7,216 bases of DNA from an uncultured Campylobacter sp. (GCF_938045535.1 NZ_CALIMQ010000258.1:1-7216); one strand, 5' to 3'. Counted from the stretch's first letter, positions 1 through 6,198 are shown. Notes: a model not told the origin generated them from the letters alone. Made by a program: numbers and translations.

Positions 1-1004
1 TACTGCTTTTAGCGGGCGCGCTTTTTGCGAGCGCGGCAGAGCTTAGAACTATCAAGGATATGGACGGAGCTGAGGTCAAAATTCCCGCAAAAGTTGAGCG
101 CATAGCGGCACTCTGGCACTCGAACAATCAAATTTTACTGGCCCTCGGCGGAGCGGATAAGATCGTCGCCACCACCGATAATATCAGCAAAAACGCATGG
201 TTTCTTAAAATTTATCCGCGCCTGGCACAGATCCCAGTACTGCTAAAAAATAACGACGTAAATTTAGAGGAGCTAATGAGCCGTAACCCCGACGTAGTCA
301 TCGTCTCAACTGCATTAACGGGCGAAAATTTAGCTAAGCAGGGCTTTACCGTTTTAAAGGCGAGCTTTAGCGATTACGAGCAGATGAGGCGCAGTATCAG
401 GATGTGCGGCGATATGCTAGGCGGCGACGCACCGCAAAGAGCGAAGGATCTGATCTCAAATCTCGATAAAAATATCGCTTTGGTTAGCGGCCGCACCGCA
501 AATTTAAGCCCCGATAAGCGTCCGCGCGTCCTTCACATCGTAGGCGGAAGCGATCTTTTAAAGATCGACGGCAAGGGCACGCTGATCGACTCGTGGATAG
601 AGCTGGCCGGCGGAACGAATGCGATCACCGCCACGAAAGGCCCGATGAAAACCATCACCGCCGAGGAGATCATCGCTAGCAACCCGCAGATCATAATCGT
701 GGGCGGCGATCACAACGAAGATGCGGTAGAGAAGATCAAATCAAGCCCGATCTACAGCGGCACGGATGCGGTCAAAAACGGACGCGTTTACGGCAATCCG
801 CGCGGGGTTTTCAACTGGGATCGATACGGCGCGGATACGGTGCTTCAAATTTTATGGGCGGCGAAAACTATCCAGCCGGAGCTTTTTGCCGACATCGACG
901 TAAAAGCCGAAACGAAGGCGTTTTATAAAAAATTTATGAATTACGAGCTAAGCGATACGGAATTTGGCTATATTTTAAAAGGACTTAACCCGGAGGGTAA
1001 ATAA
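1..1004 (+). CDS. Periplasmic ABC-transporter substrate-binding protein, iron/nickel-chelate (FecB/CeuE) type, 5' partial
   Basis: The frame is open from base 3, so the gene begins upstream of the window. The ATG at 60 is internal, because the 19 codons before it encode the end of a secretion signal (hydrophobic LLLAGALF, then ASA before AEL, a typical signal peptidase I site). The mature protein starts ELRTIKDMDGAEVKIPAKVERIAAL, the usual opening of a PF01497 periplasmic binding protein. A first lobe (NPDVVIVS) and a second lobe (LIDSWIELAGGTNA, then NPQIIIVGG and KNGRVYGNP) follow in the expected order. Family members capture Fe(III)-siderophore, haem, cobalamin or Ni-chelate complexes in the periplasm for an inner-membrane permease and ATPase. 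The N-terminal wording resembles Helicobacter FecB/CeuE proteins, which favours iron or nickel, but the ligand cannot be read from the sequence. The transporter partners are presumably upstream; none lies downstream. The C-terminus is complete. Confidence 0.9.
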   Translation, partial: LLLAGALFASAAELRTIKDMDGAEVKIPAKVERIAALWHSNNQILLALGGADKIVATTDNISKNAWFLKIYPRLAQIPVLLKNNDVNLEELMSRNPDVVIVSTALTGENLAKQGFTVLKASFSDYEQMRRSIRMCGDMLGGDAPQRAKDLISNLDKNIALVSGRTANLSPDKRPRVLHIVGGSDLLKIDGKGTLIDSWIELAGGTNAITATKGPMKTITAEEIIASNPQIIIVGGDHNEDAVEKIKSSPIYSGTDAVKNGRVYGNPRGVFNWDRYGADTVLQILWAAKTIQPELFADIDVKAETKAFYKKFMNYELSDTEFGYILKGLNPEGK

Positions 1005-1007
1005 GAC

Positions 1008-1037
1008 GCGGTGCCGAAGCAACGGCATCAGCGCCGC
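1008..1037 (+). terminator. Possible GC-rich hairpin just after the binding-protein stop
   Basis: GCGGTGC (1008-1014) can pair with GCGCCGC (1031-1037), with one G-U. A competing stem pairs 1010-1016 with 1023-1029 around a 6-base loop. It lies 3 bases after the stop codon, where a terminator is expected. No T-run follows, so it is not a standard intrinsic terminator and could simply be an mRNA 3'-end structure. Confidence 0.3.
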
Positions 1038-1118
1038 ACCTAGCAGGCAGCACCCGTGCCGAACGCCTCATCACGTGGCGATACATCGGCACAGAATGTT
1101 TCATCGTGCAGCGAGTAC

Positions 1119-1156
1119 ATCGGCGCCGAGCAGACTGCCATTATATCGGCGCCGAG
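1119..1156. repeat. 12-base direct repeat ATCGGCGCCGAG, two copies
   Basis: Identical ATCGGCGCCGAG occurs at 1119-1130 and 1145-1156, with start points 26 bases apart. A shorter relative, TACATCGGC, occurs at 1082-1090 and again at 1116-1124, overlapping the first copy. Each 12-mer contains the palindrome CGGCGCCG. Two copies in GC-rich DNA could be a remnant duplication or a binding site; no function is assigned. Confidence 0.5.
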
Positions 1157-1473
1157 GCCTTTTTCAAACAGATAGCGCCAAGCGGGCGGGCGTCATATCG
1201 TCAAAACAAGCGCCGCTATCTCGCATTTTGGCGCGTTGAAATACGGATGCCGTCCACATAAAGCGCAGATCCCATCGTTGCTCGGCGCGTCGATACCTAA
1301 ATGACGGCGTCGCTGCCACATTGTCCCAACCGAAACGGTATCCTTAACGCGCGGCGTGCCGAGCAAGCAGTGCGCCCGAATATGTAGCTAAAGACGGAGT
1401 AAAATTTAAACCCACGGCGGGTGAAAAAGGACAAAGCAACGACAAGCAAACAAGGGCAAAACAAAGCTACGGA

Positions 1474-1479
1474 TAGAAT
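1474..1479 (+). promoter_or_regulatory. Weak candidate -10 box (TAGAAT) for the methyltransferase gene
   Basis: TAGAAT matches TATAAT at 5 of 6 positions. Transcription would start near 1486, leaving only about 14 bases of leader that just include the AAGGGAG ribosome binding site at 1488-1494. A second 5-of-6 match, TAAAAT at 1400-1405, would give a leader of nearly 90 bases including the T-free tract. Neither has a clear -35, so the choice is open. Confidence 0.25.
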
Positions 1480-1499
1480 TTAAAGCCAAGGGAGCGGTC

Positions 1500-2063
1500 A
1501 TGGAAATTTCATTTTTTACGACGCTTGAGCCTGCTCTAGCGGGCGCTTGGATACCCTCATTTGCGATGGTGCTGATACAGTTCGCGTATATGTTTATCTA
1601 CAAAGAGGTCGGCAAGCGCGCCACCGATACCTCGTGGTACACGCTCGCGGACAAGCGAAATGCGATCATAAGCTCGCTGCTGCAAGTAGCGCTGCTCATT
1701 TTATCGGTGTTCGTGCCTCTTAAGACGGACAGCGCGTGGTTTTGGATCGGAGCGGTGATCTATATAGCGGCTTTTGCGGGCTTCATCAAGGCTTTTTACG
1801 ACTATGCGGCAGCCTCTGCGGACAGAGCCGCACAAGGCGGCATCTACCGCCTATCGCGCAATCCGATGTATTTCTTTTATTTCCTCGGCATGGCGGGCGT
1901 TTGCATCGCTTCGGCGTCGCTGTGGCTACTCATAGCGATAGTGCCCTTTGCCGTATACAACCACCTCGTAGTCCTCGGCGAGGAGCGCTACTGCGAGCAA
2001 GCCTACGGACAGGAGTATTTAGAGTATAAGCGCAAAACGCCGAGATATTTTTTGTTTTTCTAA
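1500..2063 (+). CDS. Membrane methyltransferase of the PEMT/ICMT (isoprenylcysteine carboxyl methyltransferase-like) superfamily
   Basis: This 187-residue integral membrane protein has hydrophobic segments at about 15-34, 55-73, 79-100 and a longer C-terminal stretch at 122-157 that could form a re-entrant helical pair. The C-terminal half carries the superfamily signature: IYRLSRNPMYF (115-124, the equivalent of the R-H/N-P-x-Y motif), the EE pair at 161-162, then YGQEYLEYKRKTPRY (169-183). In characterised relatives these parts bind S-adenosylmethionine at the membrane face. Relatives methylate isoprenylcysteine carboxylates or phosphatidylethanolamine; the bacterial substrate here is unknown. 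The start at 1500 is supported by AAGGGAG at 1488-1494 with 5-base spacing. The gene stands alone, with a long gap before it and a convergent gene after it, and it is complete. Family assignment is strong, substrate is not. Confidence 0.85.
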   Translation: MEISFFTTLEPALAGAWIPSFAMVLIQFAYMFIYKEVGKRATDTSWYTLADKRNAIISSLLQVALLILSVFVPLKTDSAWFWIGAVIYIAAFAGFIKAFYDYAAASADRAAQGGIYRLSRNPMYFFYFLGMAGVCIASASLWLLIAIVPFAVYNHLVVLGEERYCEQAYGQEYLEYKRKTPRYFLFF

Positions 2064-2116
2064 GGGGAGCGGCGCACGATTGAGCCCTAAAGCAGGAGCG
2101 TAAATTTAGATAGCGC

Positions 2117-2153
2117 TTTAAAATTTTAACCGGACTTGCGGGTTAATTTTAAA
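2117..2153. terminator. Dyad 1 of the convergent intergenic region, probable terminator
   Basis: The inner stem pairs TTAACC (2126-2131) with GGTTAA (2141-2146) around a 9-base loop. After a 2-base bulge at 2124-2125, TTTAAAA (2117-2123) pairs with TTTTAAA (2147-2153). It lies about 55 bases after the methyltransferase stop. The U-rich arms could act as the U-tract of an intrinsic terminator in either direction. Confidence 0.5.
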
Positions 2154-2188
2154 ATTTCGCCCGAAATTTTAAGGACTACGAGATATAA

Positions 2189-2213
2189 GCTTAAATTTAG
2201 ACTAAATTTAAGC
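2189..2213. repeat. Dyad 2: perfect 12-base inverted repeat with a 1-base centre
   Basis: GCTTAAATTTAG (2189-2200) and CTAAATTTAAGC (2202-2213) are exact reverse complements around a single A. With virtually no loop it is an unlikely stable RNA hairpin core, although opening the inner pairs would give one. As DNA it is a near-perfect palindrome. It is flanked by direct copies of GCCCGAAATTT at 2159-2169 and 2212-2222. Confidence 0.6.
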
Positions 2214-2244
2214 CCGAAATTTCAAATTTGCTGCCGTCTAGGCT

Positions 2245-2286
2245 AAATTTAAAATGGCACAGCATCTAAAACGCCATTTTAAATTT
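2245..2286. terminator. Dyad 3: 14-bp perfect stem, probable bidirectional terminator
   Basis: AAATTTAAAATGGC (2245-2258) pairs perfectly with GCCATTTTAAATTT (2273-2286) around a 14-base loop. The GGC/GCC base of the loop side with A/T outer arms gives a U-rich 3' arm on both strands, as in a bidirectional intrinsic terminator. It lies between a plus-strand gene ending at 2063 and a minus-strand gene ending at 2399, where such an element would protect both genes from read-through. Confidence 0.6.
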
Positions 2287-2398
2287 GCGCCTGCGTGCAC
2301 CGCAGCATCGTCAAGCGCGCTACTCCACCAACGGCAAAAGCAAACTATGACGGCAGCTACCAAGCGAAGCTCAATTCACGCCCATACCCGCAAGCAGC

Positions 2399-3787
2399 CT
2401 AATTTCCGCTCGCATACGCAGATAGGATACCCGGATCCTCAGGAGCGAACAGATCGTCCAAAACGCCGTCCTCCTCGCCCGAAAGTACGCTCATCGCACT
2501 GATACGCGATATCAGCAGGCGATCCTCGGCGATGTCCGCTCGATCCGAGCCGATAGTAAGCGACGTAATCGCCGTGCGCCCGATGATCGCGCGCCCGCCG
2601 TCCATCGTGCGAAGCCCCCAGATATCGTGCAGCACCGCAGGCTTGCCGTCCACCCGCCCCACGTAGAGCATTACGTGGCCGGGCATATACAGCAGGGTTT
2701 TATACGCCACGCCGTTTTTACCGATAAAGCTAAGCTTTTCATCCGCGCTCATCCCAGCCAGCGAAAAACGCTCGCCGCGGCCCGATTGCGCCTTAGAATT
2801 TCGCGGCAGCCACAGCCCGAAATTCGCCAAAAAATCTTTCGTCATAAGCGAGCAATCGCGAAGAAATTTATACCCGCCCCAGCCGTATTTCTGCCCGAGC
2901 AGGCTAGCGGCTACGATCTTTGAGTTTTGCTCATCAAGCGGCGCAGGCCAAAGCCTCGCATCCTCCGCGCTAACGAAATATCTCCTGCCGCCAAACTGGG
3001 TTAAAATTTCGCCGCCGAATCCGCTCCGTACGCCGAGCGTGCCGCCAAGATCGCGCTCGCCGCTAAAATCATACGGCAGGATCGTGCCGGTGCGCGCTCT
3101 AAAAAGCTCCGCGCCGCTTTCGTCATAAATAGCCGCGCCGTCGCGCAGGATCGTTATAAATTTAGAATTTGCGTAAATATCTGCCTGCTGAGGACTGATG
3201 CGCTTTATCGCATCGCTTCTTATCCAGCCCCACACGCCGTCGTTGCGCACGAACGCCCACGCGCCGTCTCTGCTGTAATGCGAAAGCAGCAGCGGATAGC
3301 CCACGCTCACGGCGGAATTTGCGGCGTAATCAAATGGCTCGCCCTCCCCCGGCTCGCTCGGATCGCCGAAAATCGGCAAGTCGCTTGGGATATTTCGCAG
3401 CAGCGCGTTTTTTACCGTTATAGCGGGTGCTGAAATTAGTCCGAACGCCTCTTCATTGGCGTTTATGCGAATACTTTGATAGATCGCATCGTCGTATATC
3501 CTGCCTGCGGCGTCAAAGTGGCGCCCCTTGGCGTAATTAAGCCCCCAAAACGTATCGATTTCCGCCTTCACGGGCGCATCGTCAAACCAAATTTTAAAAT
3601 AGCGGCTCTTAAACGCGCTTCCGCTTATGTTTTGCACCGACGCAGGAGCCGGCAGCCGCTCGCTGTTTTGAGCGTATTCGAGATCCAAAACAGCGGGATT
3701 TTCCGGGATAAACTTGCGCGGGCCGACGGTTTCGCCGCAACCTGCAAGAATTAAAGCCGCGAAGATGAGAGATACTAATCGTTTCAA
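2399..3787 (-). CDS. Lipoprotein N_NLPC_P60 / SH3 / NlpC-P60 peptidoglycan endopeptidase
   Basis: This 462-residue protein has a lipoprotein signal (MKRLVSLIFAALILAGC, lipobox LAG-C17), so it should be lipid-anchored in the periplasm. An N_NLPC_P60-type domain (about 35-115) is followed by an SH3b1-type domain (about 119-198: LLRNIPSDLPIF, PFDYAANSAV, HYSRDGAWAFV, GVWGWIR), a shorter second SH3-like segment (about 203-245) and a C40 catalytic domain (about 287-410). Catalytic candidates are C312 in RDCSLMTKDF, H371 in PGHVMLYVG and H387 in VLHDIWG; YGWGG (301-305) and LPRNSKAQS are also typical. Related enzymes cut the gamma-D-Glu to diamino-acid bond of cell-wall peptides. The start codon is TTG: AAAAGG lies 8 bases upstream, an in-frame TAA lies five codons upstream, and the signal peptide begins exactly there. 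It is divergent from the helicase gene and is complete. Confidence 0.9.
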   Translation of the reverse strand: MKRLVSLIFAALILAGCGETVGPRKFIPENPAVLDLEYAQNSERLPAPASVQNISGSAFKSRYFKIWFDDAPVKAEIDTFWGLNYAKGRHFDAAGRIYDDAIYQSIRINANEEAFGLISAPAITVKNALLRNIPSDLPIFGDPSEPGEGEPFDYAANSAVSVGYPLLLSHYSRDGAWAFVRNDGVWGWIRSDAIKRISPQQADIYANSKFITILRDGAAIYDESGAELFRARTGTILPYDFSGERDLGGTLGVRSGFGGEILTQFGGRRYFVSAEDARLWPAPLDEQNSKIVAASLLGQKYGWGGYKFLRDCSLMTKDFLANFGLWLPRNSKAQSGRGERFSLAGMSADEKLSFIGKNGVAYKTLLYMPGHVMLYVGRVDGKPAVLHDIWGLRTMDGGRAIIGRTAITSLTIGSDRADIAEDRLLISRISAMSVLSGEEDGVLDDLFAPEDPGILSAYASGN

Positions 3788-3795
3788 ACAAAATG

Positions 3796-3801
3796 CCTTT
3801 T
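3796..3801 (-). promoter_or_regulatory. Ribosome binding site fixing the TTG start of the NlpC/P60 gene
   Basis: On the minus strand this reads AAAAGG, 8 bases before the TTG at 3787-3785. The in-frame TAA just upstream rules out an earlier start, and no ATG occurs in frame until residue 315, so TTG is effectively forced. Confidence 0.6.
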
Positions 3802-3807
3802 AAAAAA

Positions 3808-3830
3808 TTTTGGCTATAATTTTGCCAAAA
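3808..3830. promoter_or_regulatory. Inverted repeat over the divergent promoter (possible operator)
   Basis: TTTTGGC (3808-3814) and GCCAAAA (3824-3830) are perfect 7-base arms around the 9-base spacer TATAATTTT, which contains the -10 box for the helicase gene. The 56-base divergent region is so small that a protein bound here would cover the starts of both transcripts. No regulator is identified, and an A/T-rich dyad could arise by chance. Confidence 0.4.
3815..3820 (+). promoter_or_regulatory. -10 box TATAAT for the helicase gene
   Basis: A perfect TATAAT lies 23 bases before the TTG start. Transcription would begin near 3827, leaving a leader of about 17 bases that includes the AGGA ribosome binding site at 3834-3837. 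There is no recognisable -35, which is normal for Campylobacter sigma-70 promoters; the upstream DNA has alternating A and T tracts instead. Confidence 0.6.
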
Positions 3831-3843
3831 AATAGGAAAAAAC

Positions 3844-5181
3844 TTGATAAATTTCATCATCCAAAAGCTAAAAGATCGCAATATTTTCATCACGGGCGGC
3901 GCAGGCGTGGGCAAAAGCTACGTAATAAAAGAGCTCATCGAAAACTACCGCGCTCGCGGCAAGCTCGTCATCGTGCTCGGCAGCACCGGCATCAGCGCCG
4001 TAGAGATCGGCGGCGTGACCGTGCATAGCTTCTTCCGCTTCGGCATTTGCAAAAACCACGAGGAGCTAAAGGGCTTCGATCGCAAACAAAGCGGCAAACT
4101 AAGCGAGCTGCGAAAAATTTTAGCCCTCGCAGACCTCATCGTGATCGATGAAATTTCGATGATCGGCGCCGAGCTTTTCGAGATGATCTATCTTAGAATT
4201 TCAAATTCTAAATTTAACGGACGGCTGCTCGTTACGGGCGATTTTTACCAGCTTCCGCCGGTGCGTAAAGAGGGTGAGAGCGCGCCGCGCGCGAGCCTAT
4301 TTAGTGACTCGGATTACGCCTTCGGCTCGTATGCGTGGAGGCAGTGCGAGTTTTTTTACGTCGAGATGATAGGCTCCAAGCGCACCGCAGATGTGGCGCT
4401 ATACCGCCTGCTTTGCGAGCTGCGGCTCGGCACCCCAAGCGAGCAGACGGCGGAGCTGATGCGATCTTTGATCATCGATGCCGCGCGAGCTGAGCCGAAC
4501 GCTACGATAATCTCGGGCCGAAACGCCGAAGTAGATGCGATAAATAACGCCAGATTAGCTAAGCTTAATGCGCCGCAGAGCAGCTTTGAAGGCGTTTATG
4601 AAGCGCTACAAAGCGGCGTGAGCGAGCAGAAAATTCAAAAATGGATCGCCTCGCTAAATACGCCGCAAAGTCTGACGCTAAAAGAAGGCGCAAAGGTGCT
4701 GTTTACCGCAAATAAAAGCGGCGAGTTTTTTAACGGCGAGCAAGGCGTCGTCGAAAAGATCGAAAAAAGCTCCGGCGACGAGATCGAAAGCGTGGTCGTA
4801 AAAAAACCCTCGGGCATACTAAGCCGCGTCGGGCTGCAAACATACGAACTAAGCGAGATCGCCGCAAGCGGCGCGGATGCCGAGCAGATCGTGCTGGCGC
4901 GGTATTATCAGTTCCCGCTCAAGCTCGCATACGCCATCACGATCCACAAATCCCAAGGCATGAGCATCCCGCAGCTCATCTGCGACATCGACAGGATCTT
5001 TGCCAAAGGGCAGCTCTACGTGGCGCTTTCACGTGCGACGAGCCTTGCGGGGCTTGGCGTGATCTATACGCGCTCAGAGCCCTTGCTGCGGTATTTGCAG
5101 CGCAGCGCAAGCGCGGACGAAGCCGTGGTGAAATTTTATCAAGAGAATGAATTTTATAAAATTTCGGATCAAAAAATTTAA
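3844..5181 (+). CDS. Pif1/RecD-like superfamily 1 DNA helicase (AAA ATPase)
   Basis: This 445-residue ATP-dependent helicase has all the main motifs in order: Walker A GGAGVGKS (18-25), motif Ia STGISAVEIGG...HSFF (47-64), Walker B VIDEISM (100-106), motif III TGDFYQLPPV (131-140), and the motif V/VI block ITIHKSQGMSI (365-375) with YVALSRATSL (392-401, arginine finger R397). A region around 283-304 (AKVLFTANKSGEFFNGEQGVV) matches the OB/SH3-like part of RecD2/Pif1 proteins. Relatives unwind DNA 5' to 3' and act at stalled forks, G-quadruplexes or R-loops; the specific role is not known here. Motif IV is unusual: GSKRTAD (177-183) stands where many Pif1 proteins have an F-R-Q. The start is TTG, supported by AGGA at 3834-3837 with 6-base spacing and by an in-frame TAA at 3817-3819. 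It is probably cotranscribed with the next gene. Confidence 0.9.
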   Translation: MINFIIQKLKDRNIFITGGAGVGKSYVIKELIENYRARGKLVIVLGSTGISAVEIGGVTVHSFFRFGICKNHEELKGFDRKQSGKLSELRKILALADLIVIDEISMIGAELFEMIYLRISNSKFNGRLLVTGDFYQLPPVRKEGESAPRASLFSDSDYAFGSYAWRQCEFFYVEMIGSKRTADVALYRLLCELRLGTPSEQTAELMRSLIIDAARAEPNATIISGRNAEVDAINNARLAKLNAPQSSFEGVYEALQSGVSEQKIQKWIASLNTPQSLTLKEGAKVLFTANKSGEFFNGEQGVVEKIEKSSGDEIESVVVKKPSGILSRVGLQTYELSEIAASGADAEQIVLARYYQFPLKLAYAITIHKSQGMSIPQLICDIDRIFAKGQLYVALSRATSLAGLGVIYTRSEPLLRYLQRSASADEAVVKFYQENEFYKISDQKI

Positions 5182-5189
5182 GGAAACGT

Positions 5190-6155
5190 ATGCAACTAGA
5201 CAAAGCGATAGCGCTAAGTAGAGCCAAACAAAAAAAGTGCATTTGCAAGGTAGTGATGATCTATGCCAAGATAGCATTTTTATATCTGTTTCCATTTATA
5301 GTGATGTTTTCGATCGATGCGGTATTTAAAACAAACGACGATACGGATTACGAGATGATCGAAGTCTATCTTATCTACGCGGTGCTTTTGATTATTTATG
5401 TTGCTTGCATTTACGACGGCATTGCGGACGCCGCTTATGAATATAAACTATTTTACAAAAAAGTTTTGGTGCGCACGGCGATCTCGCAGGCGTATCCGCA
5501 GCTTACTTATTCGCCAGGCCGCGGCATAAGCGCGAAGGAATTCAGGCGAGCGGGAATCTTTGCAAACTCCGATTTTATCAGCGAAGATGAGATAAAAGGC
5601 GAATGGGATGTGGTAAAATTTAGCCTTAGCGAGGCAATTAGAATCAAAAATAACTACGATCTGGGCATAGACAATACTTATGTGAAGCTAGCTTCGCTTG
5701 CGATGAGCTTATATGATGCGTATATGGATTTTAACGGCAGCGTGCTGATATGCGAATTCGGCAAGAGATTTTACGCCAAAACCATCTTGGCGAGCCGCGA
5801 GCTAAATACAAAAATTTTAGGCGAGAAGGAGCTAATGGACAACGTCATTTTTAATAGCGAATTTCGCGTGTTTACTGATGACAAGGTCGAAGCTCGCTAT
5901 CTATTGACGCCTACGTTGATGGAGCGACTAAATGAGCTGAAGCGATACTATTATAAATTTAGCATCAGTGCGGCATTTATGGATAATAAATTTTACCTAT
6001 TTCTAAACGGCGCGCCGAACCGCTTCGAAACAGAGCTATTTAGCATACCTCCTACTACCGGAACGGTATATGCTCACCAATACGAACTGGCTGAAATTTT
6101 AGAATTAGTAAGCGAGCTAGGCCGCATAACCGGCGAGCTAGAAAGCAAAATTTAA
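5190..6155 (+). CDS. DUF3137 domain membrane protein, function unknown
   Basis: This 321-residue protein has a short basic cytoplasmic N-terminus, two membrane helices (about 21-44 and 58-77) and a long soluble C-terminal part. The C-terminal part fits DUF3137: a beta-rich segment with FNGSVLICEFGKRF (181-194), then FNSEFRVFTDDKVEARYLLTPTLMERL (221-247), the most characteristic block, and a final strand region SAAFMDNKFYLFLNG (260-274). The polarity suggests the soluble domain faces the cytoplasm. No catalytic motif is evident and the family has no established function. The ribosome binding site AAGGA (5180-5184) overlaps the TAA of the helicase gene, 8 bases separate the two genes, and no promoter is visible between them, so cotranscription and perhaps translational coupling are likely. 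The gene looks complete. Confidence 0.85.
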   Translation: MQLDKAIALSRAKQKKCICKVVMIYAKIAFLYLFPFIVMFSIDAVFKTNDDTDYEMIEVYLIYAVLLIIYVACIYDGIADAAYEYKLFYKKVLVRTAISQAYPQLTYSPGRGISAKEFRRAGIFANSDFISEDEIKGEWDVVKFSLSEAIRIKNNYDLGIDNTYVKLASLAMSLYDAYMDFNGSVLICEFGKRFYAKTILASRELNTKILGEKELMDNVIFNSEFRVFTDDKVEARYLLTPTLMERLNELKRYYYKFSISAAFMDNKFYLFLNGAPNRFETELFSIPPTTGTVYAHQYELAEILELVSELGRITGELESKI

Positions 6156-6157
6156 TC

Positions 6158-6185
6158 AGCCCGCATAGTTTAAATTTAACGGGCT
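6158..6185. terminator. Probable bidirectional terminator between convergent genes
   Basis: AGCCCG (6158-6163) pairs with CGGGCT (6180-6185) around a 16-base loop that is itself nearly palindromic (TTTAAATTTAA). AAATTT follows on the plus strand, and GATTAAATTTT follows on the minus strand. It lies 2 bases after the DUF3137 stop and 13 bases beyond the aminotransferase stop, in a 43-base convergent gap. Confidence 0.55.
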
Positions 6186-6198
6186 AAATTTGACCGCT

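Larger units (their letters stand above)
1005..1499. other. Long intergenic stretch without a convincing gene
   Basis: About 495 bases lie between two same-strand genes. The left three quarters is GC-rich and has no AAATTT word until 1401, unlike most of the window. It contains the hairpin at 1008-1037, a 12-base direct repeat (1119-1130 and 1145-1156) and a minus-strand frame from 1387 to 1043 broken by a single TGA at 1195-1193. A plus-strand frame from 979 to 1240 is also open but has no good start or recognisable protein. The right end is A-rich and includes a T-free run at 1423-1467 before the ribosome binding site of the next gene. It may be a decayed gene plus leader, but I recognise no protein in any frame. 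Confidence 0.5.

Noticed and set aside
60..62. ATG at 60 as the start of the ABC binding protein
   Set aside because: The codons upstream, in frame from base 3, encode a clear signal-peptide end and cleavage site, so the true start is outside the window.
1193..1195. TGA read as selenocysteine in the minus-strand frame of the long gap
   Set aside because: No recognised selenoprotein family surrounds it and no convincing SECIS-like hairpin was seen; an interrupted or chance frame is simpler.
979..1240. Plus-strand open frame running past the end of the binding-protein gene
   Set aside because: It is in a different frame from the transporter gene, has no suitable start or ribosome binding site, and gives an arginine/serine-rich product typical of a chance frame in GC-rich DNA. 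The transporter protein already ends normally.
1005..1499. tRNA, riboswitch or CRISPR in the long gap
   Set aside because: No tRNA T-loop or acceptor pattern, no regularly spaced repeats of CRISPR length and no recognisable riboswitch core was found.
2254..2502. Plus-strand open frame of 82 codons beginning inside dyad 3
   Set aside because: It starts in the hairpin, has no ribosome binding site and runs antisense into the conserved end of the NlpC/P60 gene. Its product is low-complexity and basic.
3609..3914. Minus-strand open frame of 101 codons spanning the divergent promoter
   Set aside because: It overlaps the starts of both well-supported genes in another frame and resembles no protein.
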